Source: Bacteroidales bacterium (GTDB taxonomy: Bacteria; Bacteroidota; Bacteroidia; Bacteroidales; JAAYJT01). Taken from it: DNA of 64,000 nt. Positions 10,545-19,964 of this stretch are shown piece after piece; the first letter of the stretch is position 1, and each line of letters starts with the position of its first letter. The stretch is from the NCBI GenBank assembly GCA_014860575.1, contig JACZJK010000021.1:100898-164897 (forward strand). The letters are read 5' to 3'. The position numbers and the translations under genes were made by a program. The notes under the pieces were generated by a model. It saw nothing but the letters and a program-made list of their open reading frames with translations. It ran no database searches and was not told where the DNA came from.

Positions 10545-11408
10545 TTAACCTAGATAATTTTTGAGGAGTTTGCTGCGCGAACTTTGCTTTAGCCGCCTGA
10601 TTGCTCTTTCTTTAATTTGCCGCACTCTCTCACGGGTGAGGTCAAATTTCAACCCTATCTCTTCGAGGGTAAGGCCGTGACTTAAACCGATTCCGTAGTA
10701 CAAGTATAGTACGGACCTTTCCTTCTCGGTAAGCGTAGAAAGTGAGCGTTGAATCTCTTTTAGAAGTGATTCTTTTATAAGGTTTTCATCGGTGCCTTCT
10801 GCATCTTCATTGACAAAAACATCAATATATTTTGTGTCCTCGTCTTCGGTAAGCGGGGCGTCCATTGAAATATATCTCGTTGTGATCTTGAGCGCTGCAT
10901 CAATTTTTTGTTGCGGAAGTTCAAGCGCCTCAGCAATTTCCTCAGCCGAAGGTGGTCGTTCAAACCTTTGCTCAAGCCGGTTGGATTCTTTTTTAATTTT
11001 ACTTAGCGAACCCACCTGGTTCAGCGGAAGCCTTACAATCCTCGATTGTTCGGCGAGCGCCTGCAAAATTGATTGCCTGATCCACCAAACTGCATAAGAG
11101 ATGAATTTAAACCCGCGGGTCTCGTCGAAACGTTGAGCTGCTTTGATCAAACCCAAATTGCCTTCATTGATAAGATCAGGGAGGCTGAGCCCCTGGTTTT
11201 GGTATTGCTTTGCAACCGAAACCACAAACCTTAGATTGGCCTTGACAAGTTTCTCCAAAGCTATCTGATCGCCCATTTTAATACGTTGAGCGAGTAGCAC
11301 TTCCTGTTCAGCATTGATAAGTTCTTCGCGACCGATTTCCTGTAAGTATTTATCGAGCGAGGCTGTTTCCCGGTTAGTGATGGATTTAGTTATCTTTAAC
11401 TGCCTCAT
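10545..11408 (-). CDS. rpoD: Primary RNA polymerase sigma factor (short sigma-70)
   Basis: Directs RNA polymerase to housekeeping promoters. At 287 aa it lacks region 1.1 and the non-conserved region of the E. coli protein, as is normal for the Bacteroidota primary sigma. Region 1.2/2 is visible in [33 protein letters not shown] and the -10 recognition helix [13 protein letters not shown]. Region 3 follows, then region 4 with the helix-turn-helix [20 protein letters not shown]. The TAnnTTTG-like elements seen across this window fit the known specificity of this sigma. Monocistronic, with a strong terminator. Confidence 0.95.
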   Translation of the reverse strand: MRQLKITKSITNRETASLDKYLQEIGREELINAEQEVLLAQRIKMGDQIALEKLVKANLRFVVSVAKQYQNQGLSLPDLINEGNLGLIKAAQRFDETRGFKFISYAVWWIRQSILQALAEQSRIVRLPLNQVGSLSKIKKESNRLEQRFERPPSAEEIAEALELPQQKIDAALKITTRYISMDAPLTEDEDTKYIDVFVNEDAEGTDENLIKESLLKEIQRSLSTLTEKERSVLYLYYGIGLSHGLTLEEIGLKFDLTRERVRQIKERAIRRLKQSSRSKLLKNYLG

Positions 11409-11546
11409 TGTATTCTTAATTAGTTATAAGTTAAAACGTTTGACTCTTTAATAATGTTTCGCAAACCACTTTTATTGCTTATGTTTAAGACCGATTATAT
11501 TGTGAATCAAACGCCGCATCAAATGATTTATTTGGTCTAAACCAAA

Positions 11547-13031
11547 TTACATACCAAATCCATAATAGGCTTTCATGCGATTGGGGTAAATTCCTTCCAC
11601 CAGAACTCCGCCTTTCTTCTCTTTCAAAAGGTTCTCAACATCTGAGTTTGTGTTTACAAGATTATTATCAATTTTGGTGATGATAAAACCGTCACGTACA
11701 CCGGCATCGTTCAAAACGCCTTTGCCAAGTTTAGTGACCTGTACACCATTTGTAATCCCAAGCTGCGCTTTTAATTCCGAAGACACCGGTTCAAATGAAG
11801 CGCCAAGAATTGACAATACCTGTCGTTCTTGCTTCTGGACCACCGCAGTTTGCCCTTCACTGTTGCGAAGTACAACGGGCATAACCTTGTCTTTATCGCC
11901 TCGACGCACAAGAAGTTCTACTTCGTCACCCGGACGATGCACGCCGATAATTTCGAGCAATTCACTGGTGCTGTTAACATGCATTGTATTTACTGAAAGT
12001 ATTATGTCTCCTTCTCTGATTCCGGCAGCTTTGGCTGCTCCATTTTCAGATACCCCTGCTACATAAACACCACGAACCTCTGAAAGTCCTTCTTCGCGTG
12101 CGAACCTTCCGTCAATCTCACGGATGGAAACACCGATGAAAGCCCGCTGAATGGTTCCAAAACGCTGAAAATCATCAACTACCTTTTTAACAATATTAAC
12201 CGGAATTGCAAAAGAATAACCAGTATAATATCCTGTTCCGCTGGCTATTGCAGCATTTATGCCAATTAGCTCACCTTGAAGGTTTACCAATGCCCCTCCG
12301 GAATTACCACGATTCACAGCTGCATCCGTTTGTATGAACGACTCAATCGCTGTGCCATCAGGATTTACAAGGATATTGATATTACGTGCTTTTGCACTTA
12401 CAATACCAGCAGTAACGGTTGATGTAAGGTTAAATGGATTGCCGACTGCCAGCACCCATTCTCCAATCTTAACCTCGTCAGAATTGCCAAATATAATGTA
12501 GGGTAAATTTTTTGCTTCGATTTTTAAAACGGCAAGATCGGTGGTGGGGTCAGTACCTATTACCCGCGCCTCGAAAGTAGATCTGTCGTTGAGGGTGACT
12601 TCAATAAGTTCTGCTTCCTGCACAACATGGTTGTTTGTAACTATAAATCCGTCACCAGAAATGATTACTCCACTTCCGGAAGCAACAATTGGTCTGGATT
12701 GTGGGTTTGAGCGCTGCGGCCGGTCACCAAAGAAATCATGAAAATCGAAAAAGAAATGATCATAAACAGAGCTTTTACGCGTGTATTCGGTTCGTATATG
12801 TACCACTGCATTGACTGTAAGTTCAGCCGCCCCAGTGAAATCGGGGAAGAGCTGTGCTGAATTTGCAGACGACATGCTGGCATAATGCGCCGGAAGTGCT
12901 GATGCCTGTTCTTCAATCCTTGTTTGTGGAATTTCGGTTGGCTTTTGATTGTTGCCTGCAATAAAGAAAACCGAAGCACCAATAAGTCCTCCGGTAATTC
13001 CAATCAATAAATAACTTACAATCTTCTTCAT
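11547..13031 (-). CDS. Periplasmic Do-family serine protease (DegQ/HtrA-like)
   Basis: A trypsin-fold protease/chaperone that degrades misfolded envelope proteins. It is 494 aa with an N-terminal hydrophobic segment (residues ~5-25) that is a signal peptide or anchor. The catalytic triad is visible: His135 in TNNHVV, Asp165 in TTDLAVL and Ser244 in GNSGGALVN. Two PDZ domains follow, the first around residues 290-390 (GVYVAGVSENGAAKAAGIREGD). The second, at the C-terminus, is reduced (GVQVTKLGKGVLNDAGVRDG). The family has DegP, DegQ and DegS members and the sequence alone does not separate DegP from DegQ, so no symbol is assigned. Confidence 0.93.
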   Translation of the reverse strand: MKKIVSYLLIGITGGLIGASVFFIAGNNQKPTEIPQTRIEEQASALPAHYASMSSANSAQLFPDFTGAAELTVNAVVHIRTEYTRKSSVYDHFFFDFHDFFGDRPQRSNPQSRPIVASGSGVIISGDGFIVTNNHVVQEAELIEVTLNDRSTFEARVIGTDPTTDLAVLKIEAKNLPYIIFGNSDEVKIGEWVLAVGNPFNLTSTVTAGIVSAKARNINILVNPDGTAIESFIQTDAAVNRGNSGGALVNLQGELIGINAAIASGTGYYTGYSFAIPVNIVKKVVDDFQRFGTIQRAFIGVSIREIDGRFAREEGLSEVRGVYVAGVSENGAAKAAGIREGDIILSVNTMHVNSTSELLEIIGVHRPGDEVELLVRRGDKDKVMPVVLRNSEGQTAVVQKQERQVLSILGASFEPVSSELKAQLGITNGVQVTKLGKGVLNDAGVRDGFIITKIDNNLVNTNSDVENLLKEKKGGVLVEGIYPNRMKAYYGFGM

Positions 13032-13332
13032 GGCTTCTCAATTTTTATTTTCAACAATTTATTCAGCAGTTTTGTTTCTATGGTATTTCAGTAGTTTAAA
13101 GCAAATACAGAACTTGTTTTGGTTCGTACGTACATAGCAAAAATCATTCCTGCATTTGCGTTTGTATTCTTATGTCAGCAGCTAATATGCTGGGAATACG
13201 AACGCTAAGGCATGACCGCAAGTATAGTTTCCACTGTTAAAAAAAGTTAATCGTAGTTTAGCTGACAATTACTCCTTCCGAATTGCTTAATTTTGTTCAA
13301 AATCCGACTGCTTGTCAGATAAAAAGCTGCTT
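13032..13332. other. Intergenic region between divergent htrA and dapF
   Basis: About 300 bp between diverging genes. A TAATTTTG -7 element for dapF is present at 13288-13295. I see no RNA gene, hairpin of note or repeat tract in the remainder. Confidence 0.5.
13288..13295 (+). promoter_or_regulatory. Candidate -7 element for dapF
   Basis: TAATTTTG (TAnnTTTG consensus), 37 nt before the ATG at 13333. Its position argues against the TTG at 13312 as the start. No clear -33 box. Confidence 0.5.
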
Positions 13333-14121
13333 ATGAAAATTCTATTCAGTAAATATCACGGAACAGGAAATGACTTTATTATCCTCGATAACCGTGATGG
13401 ATTGATTGGCCTTGTACCCGAAACGATTGCAAGACTTTGCGATCGCCACTTTGGAATAGGCGCTGATGGGTTGATTATTATCGAACCTTCTGACAAGAGC
13501 GAAGTTCTTATGCATTATTACAATGCAGACGGAATTGAAGCGGGCATGTGCGGAAACGGAGGGCGATGTGTTGCGGCCTGGGCTTTTAGAAATGGTATAA
13601 CCGATAAAGAAATTATCGTTCGAGCAAACGATGGTGATCATTCAGCCAAAGTAGAGGAAACTGGTGAAGGCCTATACAATGTTGAATTGAGCATGACGAA
13701 TGTTCATACTTACAAAAAGTTCGAAGATGGTTATTTTGTTAACACAGGCGTTCCACATTTTGTTAAACCCGTGGATGATCCGGAACTGATTGATGTAGTA
13801 AATGAAGGCAGGATTTTGCGGTTCGACAAACGCTTTATGCCCAATGGGGTTAATGTGAATTTTGCACGGATAATAGCTGGTAAAATCAAGGTAAGGACTT
13901 ACGAAAGAGGTGTTGAAGATGAGACATTATCTTGTGGAACCGGGGTTACTGCAACAGCAATAGCCGGAATGCTTTCTTTAGGTTCTGAAATTAATGAATG
14001 GGAGATTCAGACCAGGGGTGGAATTTTACAGGTTTATGCTAATTATAAGAATCTTGTTTTTAGTGATATTATCTTGAAAGGGCCTGCGCAGTTTGTGTTC
14101 GAAGGAGAAATTATTTTATAA
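13333..14121 (+). CDS. dapF: Diaminopimelate epimerase
   Basis: Interconverts LL- and meso-diaminopimelate for lysine and peptidoglycan synthesis. The ATG at 13333 gives 262 aa and the canonical start MKILFSKYHGTGNDF; an in-frame TTG 21 nt upstream is less likely. Both catalytic cysteines are visible, the first in EAGMCGNGGRC near residue 72 and the second in TLSCGTGVTA near residue 200. It is the first gene of a plus-strand run: the next gene starts 1 nt after its stop, so the two are probably translationally coupled. Confidence 0.95.
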   Translation: MKILFSKYHGTGNDFIILDNRDGLIGLVPETIARLCDRHFGIGADGLIIIEPSDKSEVLMHYYNADGIEAGMCGNGGRCVAAWAFRNGITDKEIIVRANDGDHSAKVEETGEGLYNVELSMTNVHTYKKFEDGYFVNTGVPHFVKPVDDPELIDVVNEGRILRFDKRFMPNGVNVNFARIIAGKIKVRTYERGVEDETLSCGTGVTATAIAGMLSLGSEINEWEIQTRGGILQVYANYKNLVFSDIILKGPAQFVFEGEIIL

Positions 14122-14122
14122 A

Positions 14123-14674
14123 ATGATTGGAGACAAAGTTAGTCTGAGGGCTGTTGAGCCCACCGACCTTGAATTGCTTTATGAGCTGGAAAACAATCCC
14201 GAATGGTGGCATTTGAGCAATACTGTTGCGCCATTTTCGCGGTTTATTCTGGAGCAATACATCATGAATGCCCACCTGGATATTTATTCAACCAAACAAT
14301 TGCGATTGATGATTGATGCAACCACAGATCAGACATTACACACGGTTGGCACAATTGATCTGTTCGAATTTGATCCTGTGAATATGAGAGCCGGGGTTGG
14401 AATTCTGATCGCAAAAGCATGGCAGAAAAAGGGAATTGCTTCTGAAGCCCTTGGCATGTTGATAGATTTTGGCTTCAATACATTACACCTTCATCAACTC
14501 TTTTGCGGCATATGCACTGACAATGCGGCAAGTATTGAACTTTTCAAAAAACACGGGTTTAAGATAACCGGCACGAGGGAACTTTGGGTAAGAGACCGGC
14601 AAAAGTGGAAGGATGAATATTTCTTACAGCTTTTTAACCCTGTGATCCTTCATGGTATTGACCCAACTAAATAG
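14123..14674 (+). CDS. GNAT-family N-acetyltransferase (RimJ/SpeG-like)
   Basis: A 183-aa single-domain acetyltransferase. Starting at the ATG 1 nt past dapF, the protein opens MIGDKVSLRAVEPTDLELLY, typical of the RimJ/RimL/SpeG branch. The acetyl-CoA binding region is visible as AGVGILIAKAWQKKGIASEA, a variant of the Q/RxxGxG/A loop, followed by GICTDNAASIELFKKHGFK. The substrate cannot be decided; ribosomal protein N-termini, polyamines and small amines are all possible in this branch. Tight spacing on both sides (1 nt and 11 nt) places it in an operon with dapF and mltG. Confidence 0.85.
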   Translation: MIGDKVSLRAVEPTDLELLYELENNPEWWHLSNTVAPFSRFILEQYIMNAHLDIYSTKQLRLMIDATTDQTLHTVGTIDLFEFDPVNMRAGVGILIAKAWQKKGIASEALGMLIDFGFNTLHLHQLFCGICTDNAASIELFKKHGFKITGTRELWVRDRQKWKDEYFLQLFNPVILHGIDPTK

Positions 14675-14685
14675 CTAAGGCTTTT

Positions 14686-15729
14686 ATGCTTATCACAAAA
14701 AGATTAAAGATTACACTGATCATAATACTCGCGCTGATTATCACAGGCATTTCGATCATAATTGTCGGATACAAACTGTTTTTAGCGCCTGCCATGCTTA
14801 TTCCTGAAGGTGAATTTGTACATATTTATATCAGAACGGGTTGGAATTTCAATGAGACAATGCAAATGCTTGAAGAAGAAAAACTTTTGCGGCATCCGAA
14901 AGCTTTCAAGAAACTGGCTGACTTTAAAAAATACAATCAACGCATACGGCCCGGGCGTTATAAAGTAACTCATGGTATGAGTAATAAAGATTTAGTGGCA
15001 TTATTACGCTCAGGGAATCAAGACCCTGTAAATGTTGTCTTTAACAATATACGCACCCCGCAACAACTGGCTGGTCGCATTGCCAAACAGCTTGAAGCAG
15101 ATTCCGTTTCACTTGTAAGCGCTTTCCTGAATAGCTCAAACCATGAGAAATATGGAATTCCTGAGCATCAACTTGCCATGATGTTCATTCCAAACACATA
15201 TGAATTCTTCTGGAACACCACTGCTGAAGGCTTTATGGAACGCATGCATAAGGAATACGAAGCATTCTGGAACAGCCATCGGCTGGAAAGGTTAAAAGCT
15301 ATAAATTTTTCGAAAGCGGCTGCCGTTACCCTCGCGTCAATCATTGAAATGGAAACCCGTATGCATGATGAAAAGACCAAGATTGCAGGCGTGTACATGA
15401 ACCGTCTTCGGATTGGAATGCGTCTTCAGGCAGATCCCACTTTGGTGTTCGCACATGGTGATTTTACAATGCGCCGTGTGCTAAACCGGCACAAACAAAT
15501 TGATTCCCCTTACAACACTTACCGGTATGCAGGATTGCCACCCGGGCCAATTTCATATCCGTCAATATCTTCCATTGATGCAGTGCTGAATTACGAGACC
15601 CATGACTATCTGTATTTTGCCGCGCGTGATGATTTCTCTGGATATCATAGCTTTGCCCGAACCTATCAGCAACACCTTGTTAATGCAAGGAAGTATCATC
15701 GGGCGCTGAATGAGAGGAATATACGTTAG
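14686..15729 (+). CDS. mltG: Endolytic murein transglycosylase MltG
   Basis: Cleaves nascent peptidoglycan glycan strands and is thought to end their elongation. The 347-aa protein has one N-terminal membrane segment (residues ~7-30) followed by a LysM-like subdomain (RPGRYKVTHGMSNKDLVALLR) and the YceG/MltG catalytic domain. Catalytic-site features are visible in ASIIEMETRMHDEKTKIAGV, which holds the conserved Glu, then VYMNRLRIGMRLQADPT and SPYNTYRYAGLPPGPI. Its place after dapF links the operon to cell-wall synthesis. Confidence 0.93.
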   Translation: MLITKRLKITLIIILALIITGISIIIVGYKLFLAPAMLIPEGEFVHIYIRTGWNFNETMQMLEEEKLLRHPKAFKKLADFKKYNQRIRPGRYKVTHGMSNKDLVALLRSGNQDPVNVVFNNIRTPQQLAGRIAKQLEADSVSLVSAFLNSSNHEKYGIPEHQLAMMFIPNTYEFFWNTTAEGFMERMHKEYEAFWNSHRLERLKAINFSKAAAVTLASIIEMETRMHDEKTKIAGVYMNRLRIGMRLQADPTLVFAHGDFTMRRVLNRHKQIDSPYNTYRYAGLPPGPISYPSISSIDAVLNYETHDYLYFAARDDFSGYHSFARTYQQHLVNARKYHRALNERNIR

Positions 15730-15792
15730 ATCAGGAAGTTTAGGAATAGAAATCAGTTTGAAAGAGAATATAAATCCATCATAGATCAAAGC

Positions 15793-17142
15793 ATGAAGAA
15801 AGCATTTAAAGCCTACGATATCCGCGGAGTATTTGGAAGGGATTTCAATCTGGATGATGTTTACAAAATTGGATTCTTCCTTCCGAAACTGTTGAAAAGC
15901 AATAAAGTACTTGTTGGCCGCGACATCAGGAGTTCATCCGATGTCATTTTCCAAGCGCTTACCAATGGCATCACCGATGCCGGTGCGGATGCTTATGATA
16001 TGGGCCTTACCACAACACCCATGGTTTACTGGGCCACCGCTAAATATGGATTTAACGCTTCGGTGCAGATTACGGCTTCGCACAACCCGAAAGAATATAA
16101 TGGACTGAAGGTTTCCCGCACTGAAGCGTTACCAGTTGGTTTTGATACCGGTTTGAACCAACTCAGAGAAATGGCAGAAACGGAACAGGTTGTTGTAAAT
16201 GAGAAAAAAGGCAACATTCATCCTTTCGTGTTTCTTGAAGAATACCTGCACTTTATTAAAAGCGTTAAGCCCGAGATCAATGAAATGAAGATTGCTGTTG
16301 ATTGCTCCAATGGAATGGCTTCATTGTTCGTAAAGGAATTGCTAGGCGATCAGCCATTTTATATTTATGATGAACCCGATGGCAGCTTTCCGAATCACGA
16401 ACCCAATCCGCTGGAAGAAGAAAATGTCGCGGATCTGAAAAAACTTGTGCTGCAGAAAAACTGCGATCTGGGCATCATCTTCGATGGGGATGCTGACCGT
16501 GTGATGTTTGTTGATGATAAGGGCAGGTTCATCAGGCCGGATATCATGATCGCGTTGCTGGGCGATTATTTTAACAACAAGGGCCGGACTGTCGATGTTG
16601 TGATGGATATCCGCTCTTCTAAGCGGGTCGCACAATATCTTGAAAAACTTGGGTTCAGAACACATTTATGGAAAGTAGGCCGTGCATTTGCCGCGCTTAA
16701 ACTTCGGGAACTTGATGCGGTTTTTGGCGGGGAACTTGCCGGGCATTATTACTTTAAGGATTTCTATTTTAGTGATTCCGCTTTTCTAGCTGTAATGCTG
16801 ATGTTGGATGAACTCGCTCACAAACACGCCAACGGCATCAGCGTTTCACAATGGGTGGATACGGTTAATGGAAGCTGGGCCAATTCGGGTGAGATGAATT
16901 TCAAGATTGAACGCAAGGCTGAAGCTATGGAGGCGCTGAAAGCCCATTTCACTTTAAATGAGAAGCCCATTGCTTTCCTCGATTTTGATGGTTATCGCGT
17001 TGAGTTTAAGGATTGGTGGTTTAATGTGAGGCCTTCCAATACTGAGCCATATCTTAGGTTTCTGGCCGAAGCCGAAAGTGCGGATATTCTAGAAAATAAA
17101 CTCGAACAAGTAAAACAGATTTTGGCTAAGTTTGGCGGATGA
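15793..17142 (+). CDS. Phosphomannomutase/phosphoglucomutase
   Basis: An alpha-D-phosphohexomutase, 449 aa, interconverting hexose 6- and 1-phosphates for sugar-nucleotide synthesis. All four domain signatures are present: the phosphoserine loop TASHNPKEYNGLK (residues ~97-109), the metal site FDGDADRVMF (~235), the substrate loop GGELAGHYYF (~310) and the phosphate-binding C-terminal RPSNTEPYLR (~420). It begins with MKKAFKAYDIRGVFG, the common PMM/PGM opening. Mannose, glucose or dual specificity is not decidable by eye. The next gene overlaps its stop codon. Confidence 0.93.
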   Translation: MKKAFKAYDIRGVFGRDFNLDDVYKIGFFLPKLLKSNKVLVGRDIRSSSDVIFQALTNGITDAGADAYDMGLTTTPMVYWATAKYGFNASVQITASHNPKEYNGLKVSRTEALPVGFDTGLNQLREMAETEQVVVNEKKGNIHPFVFLEEYLHFIKSVKPEINEMKIAVDCSNGMASLFVKELLGDQPFYIYDEPDGSFPNHEPNPLEEENVADLKKLVLQKNCDLGIIFDGDADRVMFVDDKGRFIRPDIMIALLGDYFNNKGRTVDVVMDIRSSKRVAQYLEKLGFRTHLWKVGRAFAALKLRELDAVFGGELAGHYYFKDFYFSDSAFLAVMLMLDELAHKHANGISVSQWVDTVNGSWANSGEMNFKIERKAEAMEALKAHFTLNEKPIAFLDFDGYRVEFKDWWFNVRPSNTEPYLRFLAEAESADILENKLEQVKQILAKFGG

Positions 17143-18101
17143 TGATTTCTCGATTGATTGAGTTACCGACTTGGCGAAGCACAGCTTTTTATCTGCTGCT
17201 GTTGATGTTTCTTTATCCACAAGGTGTTCATGCAGGTGAGAATCTTAACGCCAGACTTTCAGTGGCGGATACCAATACGATCAATAAAAAACGCCTGACA
17301 GGTGTAATTGCAACAGGCTCTGTTGCCTACCTGGGTTCAATGAGTGCGCTTTACTTTGCCTGGTATAAAAACCATCCACAAACATCATTTCATTTTTACA
17401 ACGATTTCTCGGAGTGGATGCAAATGGATAAAGGTGGCCACATGGTTGCGTCTTATTATATTGGTATGCTCGGTTATGAATCACTACGTTGGGCTGGGGT
17501 TGAGAGAAAAAAGGCTATTTGGTATGGTGGGTCATTTGGTTCGGTTTACCTTTCGGCGATCGAAATCCTGGATGGATTCTCATCGGGCTGGGGCTTCTCT
17601 TTAAGCGATCTGACTGCAAATACGCTGGGTTCAGCCATATTTATTTCTCAGCAATTGTCCTGGGACGAGCAAAGGGTACTGCTCAAGTACTCATATCATC
17701 CAACCAAATTTGCAAACTATCGCCCGGAAGTTCTCGGTTCGAACCACCTGGAAAGGATGCTCAAGGATTATAACGGAATCACTTATTGGTTGTCCGCTAA
17801 TCCCGGTTCTTTTGGCCTGAACCGTTTTCCAGCGTGGCTTAATATCGCGCTGGGTTATAGCGCAACTGGAATGACCGGCGGTTCGGAAAATATGTACGGT
17901 TATCATAATGGAAAATTTATCCCATACTTTTCGCGCGACAGGCAATTTTTATTTTCGCTTGATATTGATTTTTCAAAGATTAAAACCCGTACCCAATCAC
18001 TTGGTTTGGTTCTGAAAGCGTTAGGGTTTATTAAGATTCCATTTCCTGCGCTGGAATTCAACACAAACAAGAAATTTGTGTTCCATCCGTTATATCTTTA
18101 A
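17139..18101 (+). CDS. DUF2279 family envelope protein
   Basis: A 320-aa protein with an N-terminal hydrophobic signal (residues ~14-32) and internal hydrophobic helices. The region DKGGHMVASYYIGMLGYE followed by FGSVYLSAIEILDGFSSGWG is typical of DUF2279 proteins of Bacteroidota, related to YfiM-type lipoproteins. The function is unknown. The ATG overlaps the TGA of the preceding phosphohexomutase (ATGATG), indicating coupled translation, and a small TPR lipoprotein follows 18 nt downstream. Confidence 0.75.
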   Translation: MMISRLIELPTWRSTAFYLLLLMFLYPQGVHAGENLNARLSVADTNTINKKRLTGVIATGSVAYLGSMSALYFAWYKNHPQTSFHFYNDFSEWMQMDKGGHMVASYYIGMLGYESLRWAGVERKKAIWYGGSFGSVYLSAIEILDGFSSGWGFSLSDLTANTLGSAIFISQQLSWDEQRVLLKYSYHPTKFANYRPEVLGSNHLERMLKDYNGITYWLSANPGSFGLNRFPAWLNIALGYSATGMTGGSENMYGYHNGKFIPYFSRDRQFLFSLDIDFSKIKTRTQSLGLVLKALGFIKIPFPALEFNTNKKFVFHPLYL

Positions 18102-18119
18102 TTATTATATGCCATAACT

Positions 18120-18530
18120 ATGAAGTACCAGATTCTTACTCTTATTGCATTATTGATCATTTATCTTGGTTCTTGCATGCCACGTGAGCAAAAAGCTCAG
18201 GAACTGTTGCGTGAAGGCTCAGAGAAAGTTGCTCAAAGCCAGCATGAAGAAGCGATCAAATTGTTTAGTAAGGCCATTATGCTGATGCCTGAATTCGCGG
18301 TAGCATACAGTTACCGTGGCAGTGCAAAATTCGATTTGGGCGACTTAAACGGTGCCCACGAGGATTACACAAAAGCTATTGAAATTGATCCCACTTATGC
18401 CGAGCCTTATGACTTCAGAGGAAGGATAAAACAACTCTGGTATGATGAAGCCGGAGCCTGTGAAGATTTTCTAAAAGCTGCTGCACTTGGCAGGCCTAAT
18501 ATGTCAGAAAAAGTTCGCCGCTGCGAATAA
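18120..18530 (+). CDS. Small TPR-repeat lipoprotein
   Basis: 136 aa. The N-terminus is a lipoprotein signal with the lipobox LGSC at residues ~16-19, so the mature protein probably starts at the acylated Cys. The rest is about three tetratricopeptide repeats, for example AIKLFSKAIMLMPEFAVAYSYRG and GAHEDYTKAIEIDPTYAEPYDFRG, a protein-binding scaffold. It follows the DUF2279 gene closely, so the two may act together in the envelope. It converges with ychF, with only 20 nt between stops and no clear terminator. Confidence 0.8.
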   Translation: MKYQILTLIALLIIYLGSCMPREQKAQELLREGSEKVAQSQHEEAIKLFSKAIMLMPEFAVAYSYRGSAKFDLGDLNGAHEDYTKAIEIDPTYAEPYDFRGRIKQLWYDEAGACEDFLKAAALGRPNMSEKVRRCE

Positions 18531-18550
18531 TTCCCCCCTGCTCTCCACCT

Positions 18551-19648
18551 TTACACATTAAAACGTATATGCAAAATATCGCCATCCTGGACCATATAGT
18601 TTTTTCCTTCAATGGCAAATTTCCCGGCTTCACGGCAGGCATGTTCTGAACCAAGCTTAATAAAATCATTGTATTTCATTACTTCGGCGCGTATAAATCC
18701 ACGTTCAAGATCGCTGTGGATCACACCGGCAGCCTGTGGAGCGAGTGTGCCTTTTCGTATCGTCCATGCCCTTACTTCTTTGGGACCGGCTGTGAAAAAT
18801 GTTTCCAGTTCGAGTAAATCGTAGGCGGCGCGGATAAGTTTATCCACTCCGGGTTCTTCTAGGCCCATATCCTGCAGGAATGCCAGGCGGTCTTCTTCGC
18901 TGTCAAGCTCGGCAATTTCAGCTTCAGCTTCGGCAGCAATGGTCAACACCTGGGTGTTTTCGTCCTGAACGGATTTTGAAAATGCCTGGGTGTAACTATT
19001 GCCCGCAGCAGCAGATGAAGAATCTACATTGCAAACATAAATCACTGGTTTATCAGTGAGTAAATAGAGGTCTTCAATAACATGACGATCGTATTTATCA
19101 ACTGGGGCAGACCGAGCCATTCCAAATGACTCAAGATGTTGTTTGAACGTTTGCAGCACTTCAATTTGTGAACGGTATATTTTATCGCCTGATTTAGCCA
19201 ATTTTTCCAAACGCTGGATCTTACGGTCAATGGCATCAATATCTTTTACCTGTAATTCAAGCTCGAGTGTTTCTTTATCGCGAACCGGATCAACCGAACC
19301 ATCAAGGTGTGGAAGGTTTTCGTCATCAAAGCAGCGTACGATATGGATTAGCGCATCTGCATTTCGGATATCCGAAAGAAAACTATTTCCAACACCCTCA
19401 CCCTGGCTTGACCCGCGTGCAAGACCTGGCATGTCTACCAATTCAATGGTTGTAGGTATGATTTTAGCAGATTTGATCAGTTTATCAATTTCAAACAATC
19501 TAGGATCCGGAACCTGAACGGTGCCAAGGTTTGATTTGCTGCTGGTATAAGCAAAAGCGCCTGTTTGGGCTTTTGTATTGGAAACACAGTTAAATAAAGT
19601 GCTTTTGCCTGCATTGGCAAGCCCTACAATTCCGCAATGTAATGGCAT
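18551..19648 (-). CDS. ychF: Redox-regulated ATPase YchF (Obg-family)
   Basis: A universally conserved OBG-family P-loop protein that prefers ATP and associates with ribosomes. The 365-aa length is standard. The P-loop GLANAGKSTLFN lies at residues ~8-19, the switch II region DMPGLARGSSQGEGVGN near 75, and the C-terminal TGS-type domain has the usual ending YMVQDGDILHIRFNV. The specificity motif (NVDSSS in place of the GTPase NKxD) is near residue 210, as in other YchF proteins. A TACCTTTG -7 element lies 23 nt before the start. Confidence 0.96.
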   Translation of the reverse strand: MPLHCGIVGLANAGKSTLFNCVSNTKAQTGAFAYTSSKSNLGTVQVPDPRLFEIDKLIKSAKIIPTTIELVDMPGLARGSSQGEGVGNSFLSDIRNADALIHIVRCFDDENLPHLDGSVDPVRDKETLELELQVKDIDAIDRKIQRLEKLAKSGDKIYRSQIEVLQTFKQHLESFGMARSAPVDKYDRHVIEDLYLLTDKPVIYVCNVDSSSAAAGNSYTQAFSKSVQDENTQVLTIAAEAEAEIAELDSEEDRLAFLQDMGLEEPGVDKLIRAAYDLLELETFFTAGPKEVRAWTIRKGTLAPQAAGVIHSDLERGFIRAEVMKYNDFIKLGSEHACREAGKFAIEGKNYMVQDGDILHIRFNV

Positions 19649-19964
19649 TTGTTTGTTTTTTTCTGAGGTGCAAAGGTAGTGTTAAGAGTTTATCGGGCAT
19701 GAACCTGAGCCATTATTTTAAGATTAGTATGCAAGTAACTATGCAACAACTTATAAGGTTGCACCTAAGATTGTGATAAATAGCATTGCGGATTGGAGGA
19801 ACGCAAAGGATGATTCTTGCACCTATTCTTAAACAAATACTTAAAGTTTACGACTACATGTAAATAGAAAAATCGTTGAATATTTCGGGAGATTACACTG
19901 TTTGAGTGATTTCCACCACTAATCAGAATTCGATTTATTCTAAAACCTATGTGAGGCTAACGGG
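19649..19964. other. Intergenic region with ychF -7 element
   Basis: About 315 bp. Apart from the TACCTTTG element (minus, 19671-19678) I see no gene, strong hairpin or periodic repeat. Confidence 0.45.
19671..19678 (-). promoter_or_regulatory. Candidate -7 element for ychF
   Basis: Reads TACCTTTG on the minus strand, 23 nt before the ATG. No -33 box recognised. Confidence 0.5.

Noticed and set aside
13312..13332. TTG start extending dapF by 7 codons
   Set aside because: The ATG at 13333 gives the canonical DapF N-terminus.
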